DNA from: Pseudomonas sp. MIACH
GTDB taxonomy: Bacteria > Pseudomonadota > Gammaproteobacteria > Pseudomonadales > Pseudomonadaceae
NCBI RefSeq assembly: GCF_001269925.1
Contig: NZ_LHVO01000049.1
Location: forward strand, 1 to 35,174
Direction: 5' to 3'
DNA length: 35,174 bases
Part shown: in pieces, positions 9,873 to 17,416 of the stretch
Layout: each line of letters starts with the position of its first letter
Numbering within the stretch: position 1 is the stretch's first letter
Program-made: the position numbers and the translations under genes
The notes under the pieces: model-generated
Database searches by the model: none
What the model saw: the letters and a program-made list of their open reading frames with translations, nothing else
What the model was told of the DNA's origin: nothing

Positions 9873-12305
9873 TCAGAAGTTCCAGCGTGTGCTCAGCATG
9901 ACGTTGCGCGGATCACCGTAGTAGGCCGTGTTGAAGAAGCCGATGTTGGTGAGGTAATACTTGTCGAACAGGTTGTTGACGTTAAGCGTCGCGCAGAGGT
10001 TGTCGGTGAACTGGTACTTGGCCATGGCGTCGACCACCCAATAGGCTGGCTGGTGAATGTCTTCGGAACGGAATTTGCCGCTGTTGTAGACCTCTCGCCA
10101 GGTTTTGCCTTGCCAGCGCGCGCCGCCACCGAGGGTCAGGCGGTCCAGGGGGCCTGAGAGCTTGTAGGTGGTGAAAAAGCTGACCTGGTCCTGGGGTTCC
10201 AGGGTCGAGGCCTTATCGCCATGCTCGTCGCGGATGACCTTGTGGGTGTAACCGGCCTGGGCTTGCCAGCCGGGTGCCAGCTCACCGGACAACTCGGCCT
10301 CGAAGCCCTTGGTCTTGGCGTTGATGCCCTTGTAGGCCTCGGTAAGCATCGCCGGATTGGTCGGGTTGGCGTTGTATTGCGCATCGGATTGCGCACGGTT
10401 GCTTTCATGCACTTCGAAATAGGCCAGGCTGGTGTTCAGCCCGCCGTTGAAGAACTCGCCTTTCACACCGACTTCATAGTTTTTGCCTTCATCCGGTTCC
10501 AGCACCTTGTTGTCGCGGTCGCGGGCCGTCTGCGGATAAAAGATTTCGGTGTAGTTGGCGTATGCGGTGAAGGTGTCGTTGAGGTCGTAAGTGACCCCGA
10601 CATAAGGAATCAGCTTGCCGGTTTCCGTGGTGTGGCTGTCCCCCGTCAGCCAGTAGTTGGCCACGCGACTGCCGAGAAACACGTTCAAGTCATCCGTGAG
10701 GTTCAAGCGTGCCGTTGCGTAGCCGGCCGTTTGCCGCGTGGTCTCATCGAACCGGCTGGTCACCTCGCCCCAGTTCGGTTCCGCGAAGTTGCCGTCGAAG
10801 TTCCAGAAGTCGACGACACGGCCATTGGCGTGAATCGGTGACTCCCAATTCTTGCCTTGCCAGTGGGAGTTCGACGCCGAGGCGCCCACCACCAGCTCGT
10901 GTTCGCGGCCGCCGAGGCTGAACGGGCCACTGGCGTAGATGTCGCCGGAATCAGCGCGGGTATCGCCAGTGAGTTTGTTCGCGTAGACCGTCGACAAGCC
11001 GGTCGCCGGGAATGGACCAAGCTGGATCGCCCCCAGCGGAGCGTCATAACCGCTGAACTGATGGGTGTATTGGCCCTTGACCACCCAACCGTTGTCGAAA
11101 TTGTGCTCCAGGGTGGCGAACGCGCTTTGGGTGAACTGCTCCCAACTGCTCCATTTGGCGCCGCTGTTGAACGAGCGCTTCACACTGATGCGGTTGCCGT
11201 TACGGTCAAACAACGGACGGCTGCCCGCCCAGCCCGAGCCGGAGGGATCGCTGTCCTGATAATCGAACCCCAGGGTCAGCAGGGTATCTTCGCTGAGGTC
11301 GGCTTCAACGGTGGCGAAATACACGTTGGTCTTGCGTTCATAGCGCTCCATGAACGAGTGCTGGTCCTGGTACGCGGCTACCGCGCGGCCGCGTACGTTG
11401 CCGCTTTCCGTGAGCGGACCGCTGACATCAATGTGGGAACGGTAGTTATCCCAGCTGCCCGCGCCTGCCTCAAGACTCGCCCTGAAGTCGCGGGTGGGTT
11501 TTTTACGGATCAGGTTGAGCGTTGCCCCAGGGGCACCGGCGCCGGCCAGCAAGCCATTGGCGCCCTTGAGCACCTCTACGCGGTCGTAGATCGCCATGTT
11601 CGTGAGGGTCTGGCCCGACGAATAGGCGGCGTTACGCAAGGTGGGGATGCCGTCATATTGGAAGTTTTCGATGGAGAAGCCGCGTGCGAAGTATTCGGTC
11701 CGCTCGCTGTCCAGTCTGGACACGGTGATACCGGGCGTATGGCGCATCACATCGTCGATGGAGGCAAGCCCGAAATCATCCATGTGCTGGCGTGTGATCA
11801 CACTGATGGACTGCGGTGTTTCACGCGGGGTCAGCACCATCCGCGTGGCGGTAGCAATGGTGCCCGGGGTATAGGAACCCGAACCTTCGGTCACCGTGCC
11901 CAACTGGTTGGCGGTCACCGCAGTGGTCCCCAGCTCCAGCGCGGCGGAACCGCTCGCAGTGATGGTGACGGTATTACCTTGCAGGCCGTAGTTGATGCCT
12001 GTGCCCTTGAGCAGGGCGGTGAGGGCCTGGATGGGCTCCAGCGTGCCCGTCACCGCCTTGCTGCTTTTGCCTTGCACATCCATCGGGCTGTACAGCACCT
12101 GCAGATTGGTCTGGCGGCCAAACTCCTGCAGTGCGGCCCCCAACGGCTGGGCCGCGATAGTGATCTCGATCTCATGGGCCTGTACGTAACCGGCGATGGG
12201 CAGCGTCACCGCCAGGGCCAGCGCACAAGGCATCAGGTTGACGTTCAGGGCCCGCCGCATGAACAGCGCGTTGCTCAAGGGGCGCAGACCGAGGCGTACT
12301 GACAT
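9873..12305 (-). CDS. fpvA: TonB-dependent ferripyoverdine receptor
   Basis: This 810-residue outer-membrane receptor imports ferripyoverdine and signals iron-siderophore uptake. The signal peptide ends near residue 43 (YVQA). A secretin/TonB short N-terminal domain follows at about 45-120 (PLGAALQEFGRQTNLQVLY). In PAO1 FpvA this domain contacts the anti-sigma factor FpvR, which controls PvdS and FpvI. A TonB-box-like stretch lies near TTAVTANQLG, then a plug domain (ATATRMVLTPRETPQSISV, DDVMRHTPGITV) and a 22-strand-type barrel ending in the typical terminal aromatic (TRWNF). Similarity to PAO1 FpvA as I remember it is strong throughout, including SYTPGTIATATR and GSWDNYRS. AGAAG about 10 nt upstream supports the ATG. 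It follows pvdE on the same strand by 110 bp. The gap shows no TAAAT-N16-CGT box, so co-transcription with pvdE or a separate promoter are both possible. Confidence 0.96.
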   Translation of the reverse strand: MSVRLGLRPLSNALFMRRALNVNLMPCALALAVTLPIAGYVQAHEIEITIAAQPLGAALQEFGRQTNLQVLYSPMDVQGKSSKAVTGTLEPIQALTALLKGTGINYGLQGNTVTITASGSAALELGTTAVTANQLGTVTEGSGSYTPGTIATATRMVLTPRETPQSISVITRQHMDDFGLASIDDVMRHTPGITVSRLDSERTEYFARGFSIENFQYDGIPTLRNAAYSSGQTLTNMAIYDRVEVLKGANGLLAGAGAPGATLNLIRKKPTRDFRASLEAGAGSWDNYRSHIDVSGPLTESGNVRGRAVAAYQDQHSFMERYERKTNVYFATVEADLSEDTLLTLGFDYQDSDPSGSGWAGSRPLFDRNGNRISVKRSFNSGAKWSSWEQFTQSAFATLEHNFDNGWVVKGQYTHQFSGYDAPLGAIQLGPFPATGLSTVYANKLTGDTRADSGDIYASGPFSLGGREHELVVGASASNSHWQGKNWESPIHANGRVVDFWNFDGNFAEPNWGEVTSRFDETTRQTAGYATARLNLTDDLNVFLGSRVANYWLTGDSHTTETGKLIPYVGVTYDLNDTFTAYANYTEIFYPQTARDRDNKVLEPDEGKNYEVGVKGEFFNGGLNTSLAYFEVHESNRAQSDAQYNANPTNPAMLTEAYKGINAKTKGFEAELSGELAPGWQAQAGYTHKVIRDEHGDKASTLEPQDQVSFFTTYKLSGPLDRLTLGGGARWQGKTWREVYNSGKFRSEDIHQPAYWVVDAMAKYQFTDNLCATLNVNNLFDKYYLTNIGFFNTAYYGDPRNVMLSTRWNF

Positions 12306-12354
12306 GGATGTGTTCTCTTCTGTGTTTTCAGGCAGGCAGTTTACAAGCGTTTTT

Positions 12355-12373
12355 GAGTCTGGTTCTCATTAAC
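12355..12373 (-). promoter_or_regulatory. Fur-box-like sequence upstream of fpvA
   Basis: Read on the minus strand, this stretch is GTTAATGAGAACCAGACTC. It matches the 19-bp Fur consensus GATAATGATAATCATTATC at 13 positions by hand alignment, including AATGA and AA. It sits about 50 bp before the fpvA ATG, in the gap behind pvdE. Direct Fur control of fpvA is an inference; the match is only moderate. Confidence 0.3.
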
Positions 12374-12415
12374 ACTAGTAAGACGTAGCTGCCCGGAAAA
12401 ACCGGAAAAGAAAAT

Positions 12416-14068
12416 TCACGCCAGCTCCATTTCCTCCACCACTTTGCCGGCGCGCAGGCGTACCAACTGGTCGGCGATGTCGAAATAGCGGTCGTCGTGG
12501 CTGATCACGATGATGGTCTTGCCCAGGCGCTTGAGGTCCGGCAGCAGCTCTGTGTAGAAGATGCGGCGGAAGGCCGGATCCTGGTCGGCGGCCCATTCAT
12601 CGAACACCAGCACCGGGCGTTCCTCCAGCCAGGCATTGACCAACGCCAGACGCTTGCGCTGCCCGGTGGACAGGTCGGTGGTGCTGAATGCGCCGTCCTT
12701 GATCGTGACTTTGTGCGCAATTTCCAGGCGTTCCAGGTACTGGGCGGCACTGTCCATCGATTGCGGCCCGCCACTCTGGACCAGGTCGTCAAACAGGTAA
12801 TAGTCGGCGAACACCGTGGTGAACAACTGGCGATAATCGTCGCGGGTAGGCGCGGTCACCGCTTCGCCATTGAGGTGGATCTCACCGGATTGCGGTTGAT
12901 ACAGCCCCAGCAGCAGCTTGATCAGCGTGGTTTTGCCACAGCCGTTCTCGCCCACGATAAACACGATATCGCCTTGCTTGATGGTCAGGTTGATAGGCCC
13001 CAGATGGAACGGCTCGCTGCCTTCCACCGGCGGTGGGCTGTAGCTGACGTTGCGTAGTTCCAGGCTGCGCACCACCGGTTTTGGGGCTTCGGTGTCTTCG
13101 AGCAGCAGATGCGGCTCGGGGGACGAGAAGCGTTCGGACAGTTCGGCGATACGCGAGAACGCGATCTGCGCGCGGCTGACGATCGGCAGTGCCGTCACCA
13201 CATGCTCAAGGGGGCCTTTCATGTACAGCAGCACCAGCACGAAACCGGTAATCACCGCCGGGTCGGGATTGGGGTTATAGGCCTGGAACGCCAGCGCCAG
13301 GCCGATGACCACAAAGAACAACATGGAGCCGAAGGTCTTGGCGACGATGAAGATGTTCACCGAGCGCACCTGGATATCGCTGATACGGTCGGCGGTGGCC
13401 TGGATGCGATGGGTATTCATGCGGTAGCGGCGCGGCCGATGGATGCGCAGCTCCTTTGCGCCGGAGGCAATTGCGCTGTAGTAGCGCTGCAATTCGTCTT
13501 CCTGGTCGCGGGCGGCTTCGAAGCCCTTGATTCCTGCGGAGCGCGCTACGTACTGCACCGAGGTACCGATCACAATCGCCACGATCATCATCAAGAACAT
13601 CGGCACCGACAGGTACGCCAGGTAGCCCAGGCAGCCCAGCGTGACCGTGGAGGCGATGGCCAATGGGGTGAAGGAAAAGGAAAAGTCACTGATGGTGTCG
13701 ACGTCGTGGGTCAGCACCGGAATCAGCTTATGGGTGCGGTAGCGCTCGATTTGCTCGATGGGGGCTGACAGCACTTTCTCACCGAGTTCCTTGCGCAGTG
13801 CAGCGATGATGCGTTGACCGACGTAGTTGGTGCCGATGTCCGAGACGATTGAACTGATCAGGGCGAGCACACACAGCGCCGCGAAGGTCAGAATCACCCC
13901 TTGCGTCATGCCGGTGGAGGAGTGCAGGGCTTTATTGATGGTCGCCAGCAGCAACGTGATGGCCAGGCCGCCGGCCATACCCAGGGCGACGGAGATCGTC
14001 ATGATGGTGCGAAAGGGCCTGAGCAATGCGAGCAGGCCTTTGAAGGCGCCGCGCTTGGGGTCGGTCAT
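12416..14068 (-). CDS. pvdE: Pyoverdine precursor ABC exporter (fused TMD-NBD)
   Basis: This 550-residue inner-membrane half-transporter is the PvdE type thought to move acylated ferribactin to the periplasm. The N-terminal half has about six hydrophobic helices. The ATPase half has a Walker A (GENGCGKTT), a signature STGQRKR in place of the usual LSGGQ, and Walker B VLVFDEW followed by AADQDP. The frame stays open 14 codons upstream, but I chose the ATG giving MTDPKRG because GGGAAG lies 5-10 nt before it and the length then matches the family (about 549 residues in PAO1). It is first in a minus-strand unit with fpvA and is preceded by an iron-starvation box whose CGT ends 61 bp before this start. 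Confidence 0.95.
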   Translation of the reverse strand: MTDPKRGAFKGLLALLRPFRTIMTISVALGMAGGLAITLLLATINKALHSSTGMTQGVILTFAALCVLALISSIVSDIGTNYVGQRIIAALRKELGEKVLSAPIEQIERYRTHKLIPVLTHDVDTISDFSFSFTPLAIASTVTLGCLGYLAYLSVPMFLMMIVAIVIGTSVQYVARSAGIKGFEAARDQEDELQRYYSAIASGAKELRIHRPRRYRMNTHRIQATADRISDIQVRSVNIFIVAKTFGSMLFFVVIGLALAFQAYNPNPDPAVITGFVLVLLYMKGPLEHVVTALPIVSRAQIAFSRIAELSERFSSPEPHLLLEDTEAPKPVVRSLELRNVSYSPPPVEGSEPFHLGPINLTIKQGDIVFIVGENGCGKTTLIKLLLGLYQPQSGEIHLNGEAVTAPTRDDYRQLFTTVFADYYLFDDLVQSGGPQSMDSAAQYLERLEIAHKVTIKDGAFSTTDLSTGQRKRLALVNAWLEERPVLVFDEWAADQDPAFRRIFYTELLPDLKRLGKTIIVISHDDRYFDIADQLVRLRAGKVVEEMELA

Positions 14069-14129
14069 AAATACTTCCCGGAAAGTGAGTGAGAGGGGGA
14101 CTGGGCACACAGACCCTTACCCATGACAA

Positions 14130-14153
14130 ACGAAGTGTTGGCGCGACTATTTA
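14130..14153 (-). promoter_or_regulatory. PvdS iron-starvation box for pvdE-fpvA
   Basis: On the minus strand TAAAT (plus-strand ATTTA, 14149-14153) is followed by exactly 16 bases and CGT (plus-strand ACG, 14130-14132). This is the known recognition pattern of the ECF sigma factor PvdS. It faces pvdE and lies about 61 bp before the chosen start. Confidence 0.85.
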
Positions 14154-14184
14154 GCTCGGTGTGCCCGACGGAGCGGTGCGCGGA

Positions 14185-14208
14185 TAAATTGCCCGGCACC
14201 TGGTTCGT
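14185..14208 (+). promoter_or_regulatory. PvdS iron-starvation box for pvdF
   Basis: TAAAT (14185-14189), 16 bases, then CGT (14206-14208), facing pvdF and ending about 61 bp before its ATG. It is arranged back to back with the pvdE box, so both genes should respond to iron limitation through PvdS. Confidence 0.85.
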
Positions 14209-14269
14209 TCTTGTGGTGTAGGCGCACGCGTATGGGCGCGTGCCTGATCTATCCAGCGAGAGCGAAGCA

Positions 14270-15100
14270 ATGACGAAAAAGAACCTGGTGTATGTGTGGT
14301 CCCTGCGCAATGCCGCTGCCGACAAGGCCGGCCAGCCAGTGGCCTACAAGGACCACGAGCGCTACATGAAATCGGTGCTGGAATTTCTGGTGGGGTCGCT
14401 CAACGACACGCCCTTGGGCGAGGCCTACAACCTGGTGGGCGTGGTGTATGACGACGACGAGCAGAACCCGCGTGACCAGCAGTTGGTGGCTGACTATGGG
14501 TTTGCCTACAAACCGGGGCGCCAGTGGCTCTATCCGGCGGATTTGCAGGTGCAGGGCAGGCTGGTCAATTATCTGCTGCTGAGCGTGCCGTCCACCTATC
14601 GCCGCCTGCCACGGGGCAGTGCCGAGCATATCGCCGGCAAGCAGGACTTCGAGCGTCGCCTGCATGACACGTTGGTGGAGTTGAAGGCCGATATCGTGGT
14701 GCTGGACGGCTTGCTGGTGATCCTCGATGAACTGGTACGCCCGGGCGCGCCGTTTGCGCGTCGGATCATGAACATTCATCCCGGTATTACCCGGATCGAA
14801 TCGCCCTATGAGCGCCGGGGTGCCTACGCCACCTGGAATGCCTTGTACGGTGCCCGTGGCCAAGCCGTGGTGGATTGGGCGACCAAGCAGACGCAGCCGT
14901 GTGAACCGCTGTACCTCACTGGCGCGTCATTCCACTACGTGGACAACGGCATCGACTCCGGCGAAGTGTTCCACGACGTGCTCAAGACCGAGATCTCCCC
15001 GGACGACACTATCCTCGAACTGCGCTGGAACAACTTCAACAACAGCCTGTTCCCGGCATTGCATGAAGGCCTGGAGCTGTTGGCGCAGAAGGGGGTCTAA
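14270..15100 (+). CDS. pvdF: N5-hydroxyornithine transformylase
   Basis: This 276-residue cytoplasmic enzyme formylates N5-hydroxyornithine, using formyl-tetrahydrofolate, to make the hydroxamate building block of pyoverdine. It has a GART-type formyltransferase active site: MNIHPGI gives Asn168 and His170, and NGIDSGE gives Asp229. These are the same positions I recall for the catalytic residues of PAO1 PvdF (275 residues). The N-terminus MTKKNLVYVWSLRNAAADKA matches the PAO1 start closely, so I chose this ATG over one 30 bases upstream. It is a single-gene unit with its own iron-starvation box and a REPIN-like palindrome just after its stop. Its presence predicts formyl-hydroxyornithine in the peptide. 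Confidence 0.96.
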   Translation: MTKKNLVYVWSLRNAAADKAGQPVAYKDHERYMKSVLEFLVGSLNDTPLGEAYNLVGVVYDDDEQNPRDQQLVADYGFAYKPGRQWLYPADLQVQGRLVNYLLLSVPSTYRRLPRGSAEHIAGKQDFERRLHDTLVELKADIVVLDGLLVILDELVRPGAPFARRIMNIHPGITRIESPYERRGAYATWNALYGARGQAVVDWATKQTQPCEPLYLTGASFHYVDNGIDSGEVFHDVLKTEISPDDTILELRWNNFNNSLFPALHEGLELLAQKGV

Positions 15101-15117
15101 GCCGCGCACGATTTGAC

Positions 15118-15206
15118 TGTGGGAGGGGGATTGCTCCCGATGGCGGAGTATCAGTCAATGGCGATGTCGACTGCCGCACCCCATCGGGAGCAAGCCCCCT
15201 CCCACA
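15118..15206. repeat. REPIN-like 89-bp palindromic repeat
   Basis: The left arm starts TGTGGGAGGGGGATTGCTCC and the right arm is its near-perfect reverse complement, ending GCAAGCCCCCTCCCACA. The arms flank a middle containing CAGTCA and GACTG. This is the layout of REP doublets (REPINs) abundant in P. fluorescens-group genomes and mobilised by RAYT transposases. The left arm has A where the right arm implies C, and the inner arms diverge (GATGGCGG against GATGGGGTGCGG), so the copy is slightly degraded. It sits between convergent pvdF and pvdO and could act as a two-way terminator. Confidence 0.85.
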
Positions 15207-15222
15207 TCAAATCCCGTCAGCT

Positions 15223-16095
15223 TCAGAGATCGCGCACTACCCTGAAGCCAATCCAATCCCCACGCGTCTGCGGATAGATGTTGTTGCGGTTGCCCGAGCG
15301 CGAGAACACCGGCGCTTCGCCCCAGTCATTGCCCCGAATCTGGTAGCCCTTGCAGTTCGGCTCCATCCAGGCGCTGCCGTCGGTGGGGGCACCGATATAG
15401 TTGGGGTGCTCGCAGTCGGCAACCCGCTCATAGACATTGCCATGCATGTCGTACATGCCAAACGCGTTAGGCGGGTAGCTGCCCACGGGCGAGGAATAGC
15501 TGTAGCCATCGGCCGGGCCATAGGTGTTGGCATGCTTGGCGATGCTGTAGCCCTTGCCCTCGTCGAACGGGAACGGGAATGGTCCGGTGGAGCCAGCACG
15601 CGCGGCGTATTCGCGCTGGGCTTCGCTGACCATGTGGTACCGCTGGCCGGTTTTTTTCGACAGCCACGCCACATAGTTCTTGATGTCGTCCATGTCCATG
15701 CACACCGCCGGCTGGCGCGGGCCCTGGGGGTAGCGCGGCTTGCTGGCGATGCATTCGCGGCCGGGACGGGTGTCGCCGTCGGCGATCTTCACGCCGGTCT
15801 GGCGGATATAGCTGTCCCATTCGCCGGCGGTGATGTGGAAGCGGCTCATGGCGAACGGCTTGGCGAAGGTCACGTCATGCATCGGGCCTTCGTCCGGCTC
15901 GCGGCCGACTTCATCTTCCGGCGTGCCCATGGTGAAGGTGCCGGCGGGCAGCACCACCATCTCCGGGCAGTCCTTGCAGTCCTTGAACACTTTGCCCGGT
16001 TGCGGTGTGGCGGCCTGGGCGAGGCCTGGCAGCAGCGCGCCGCACAGCGCGGTCAGCGCCAGGGCCGTCAGGGGTTTGAGTCGAAATGGAGTCAT
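15223..16095 (-). CDS. pvdO: Periplasmic FGE-like pyoverdine maturation oxidase
   Basis: This 290-residue protein belongs to the formylglycine-generating enzyme/sulfatase-modifying factor fold. It has a Sec-type signal peptide (cleavage near LAQA-ATPQ, residue 28), then MVVLPAGTFTMGT, GMYDMHGNVYE and a terminal GFRVVRD, all typical of the fold. In fluorescent pseudomonads PvdO performs the last oxidation of the chromophore, dihydropyoverdine to pyoverdine, in the periplasm. Several cysteines are visible in the mature part (FKDCKDCPE, ECIA, VCMD, DCEH, NCKG); whether any pair as disulfides is not evident. It is the last gene of the minus-strand unit pvdM-pvdN-pvdO, 31 bp after pvdN. GAGAGG lies 6 nt before the ATG. 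Confidence 0.95.
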   Translation of the reverse strand: MTPFRLKPLTALALTALCGALLPGLAQAATPQPGKVFKDCKDCPEMVVLPAGTFTMGTPEDEVGREPDEGPMHDVTFAKPFAMSRFHITAGEWDSYIRQTGVKIADGDTRPGRECIASKPRYPQGPRQPAVCMDMDDIKNYVAWLSKKTGQRYHMVSEAQREYAARAGSTGPFPFPFDEGKGYSIAKHANTYGPADGYSYSSPVGSYPPNAFGMYDMHGNVYERVADCEHPNYIGAPTDGSAWMEPNCKGYQIRGNDWGEAPVFSRSGNRNNIYPQTRGDWIGFRVVRDL

Positions 16096-16126
16096 GTGGG
16101 CCTCTCGTGCAAAGGGGAAAGGAGGG

Positions 16127-17398
16127 TCACAACCGCTGGCTGAGCAGGGTCATGAAGCGCTGGATTTCGTTGGAATTATTGAGCAGGCCAGGCGCCGTGC
16201 GGATCACCGGGCCGACGTCGCGGTCCACCGCGTCGATCACCACACGGTTCTTCTGCATATAGGCCGCCACCGCGTCACTCGCCTGGCCCTTGACCCGGAA
16301 GAAGGTAAAGCCTGCGGACAGTTCGCGGCTGCGCGGGGTGACCAGTTCGATCTGCGGGTGCGCCAGCAACTGGTCCTTGAGTTCGGCGTTCAGCCCATGG
16401 ATGCGCGCCTGCACCGGCGCCTTGCCCAGTTGCAAGTGCAGCTTGAAGGCCTCATCCGCCGCCCAGCGATGCTCGAAGGCGTGATAGCCACCGGGTGTCA
16501 TGGTGGTGGCGAAGTCCTTGTCTTCGGAGAAGGTCGGCACCATGGGTGTGACGTACGGGTTTTCAGGATTGCGCGCACAGACCAGCCCGGTGCCGCGCGG
16601 ACCGAACATCCATTTATGGGTGCCGGCGATAAAGAAGTCGCAGTGCATGTCGGGGAAGTCGAGGTTTTCCACGCCGAAACCATGCACGCCATCCACCACA
16701 TAGAGCATGCGGTCCTTGTCGTCGCGGTTGCGGTTGTGCTCCTCCACCAGCTTGCCGATCTCGCCGATGGGCAGTTTCACGCCGCTGCCGGACTGCACCC
16801 AGGTCATGCCCAGCACGCGGGTGTTGGGGCGGATATTGCGCTGGATATTGCCCAGCACCTCATCGGCAGAGACCTGGCTGGCGCGTGCGAACAGTTTGAT
16901 CCGGCGTACCTGAGTGCCTTCTTTGAGCACGCGGAAATCCAGCACGTTTTGGGTCGCGTAATGCTCGTGCACGGTGGTGAGGATTTCCTGGTCCGGGCGC
17001 ACCTTGATGCCGCCATAGATCATCGCCAAGCCTTCGGAAGTGCTGCCGGTGAGGGCGATCTGCGGCGGTGTGGCCTTGAGGTAGCGGCCAGCCCATTCGC
17101 GCACCTGGCCCTCGCGTTTCCAGGTTTCCTCCAGGTCCCAGTCCATGGCGAGCCCGGGGTTGCGGTCAATCTGCGTGCGGTAGCGCTCAATGGCTTCGCG
17201 CACCGGCCGGGGGTGCGAGGCCACGAGGAAATTGGAGAAGTGCAGGTAATCCGGGTCCTGGTTGAATAACTGCTTGAACCCCGTCCATGGGTCATTCGTT
17301 GCGTTGGCGGCCAGGGCTTGCGGGAGGTATGCAGCACCCAGCGGCAGGCTGGCGGCAAACACCCCGGCCTGCTTGAGAAACGTACGGCGGTCGGTCAT
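16127..17398 (-). CDS. pvdN: Periplasmic PLP-dependent pyoverdine side-chain enzyme
   Basis: This 423-residue protein has a fold-type I aminotransferase/cysteine-desulfurase-like layout. It carries a twin-arginine signal (DRRTFLKQAG followed by a hydrophobic stretch and AQALA-type end), so it is exported folded with its cofactor. The PLP lysine is Lys262 in GTHKWMFGP; the upstream YVVDGVHGFG carries the usual cofactor-binding Asp/His. In P. fluorescens PvdN converts the chromophore-linked glutamate to a succinamide side chain in the periplasm. It starts 18 bp after the pvdM stop, so it is probably translated from the same message. The Shine-Dalgarno (AGAAGCAAG) is weak. Confidence 0.95.
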   Translation of the reverse strand: MTDRRTFLKQAGVFAASLPLGAAYLPQALAANATNDPWTGFKQLFNQDPDYLHFSNFLVASHPRPVREAIERYRTQIDRNPGLAMDWDLEETWKREGQVREWAGRYLKATPPQIALTGSTSEGLAMIYGGIKVRPDQEILTTVHEHYATQNVLDFRVLKEGTQVRRIKLFARASQVSADEVLGNIQRNIRPNTRVLGMTWVQSGSGVKLPIGEIGKLVEEHNRNRDDKDRMLYVVDGVHGFGVENLDFPDMHCDFFIAGTHKWMFGPRGTGLVCARNPENPYVTPMVPTFSEDKDFATTMTPGGYHAFEHRWAADEAFKLHLQLGKAPVQARIHGLNAELKDQLLAHPQIELVTPRSRELSAGFTFFRVKGQASDAVAAYMQKNRVVIDAVDRDVGPVIRTAPGLLNNSNEIQRFMTLLSQRL

Positions 17399-17416
17399 GG
17401 ACTTGCTTCTGGATGA

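Noticed and set aside
10857..12302. Open frame of 481 codons on the plus strand opposite fpvA
   Set aside because: Shadow of the receptor gene, without ribosome site or recognisable domain.
12382..12412. CCGG-TTTTT-CCGG hairpin between pvdE and fpvA as a terminator
   Set aside because: The stem is only four pairs long with no T run in the right place; it is too weak to call.
14240..14269. Upstream ATG for pvdF giving ten extra residues
   Set aside because: The extra residues do not match PvdF family starts; numbering from the downstream ATG puts the catalytic residues at the expected positions 168, 170 and 229.
15830..17269. Open frame of 479 codons on the plus strand opposite pvdN and pvdO
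   Set aside because: It crosses two well-supported minus-strand genes and has no domain signature.
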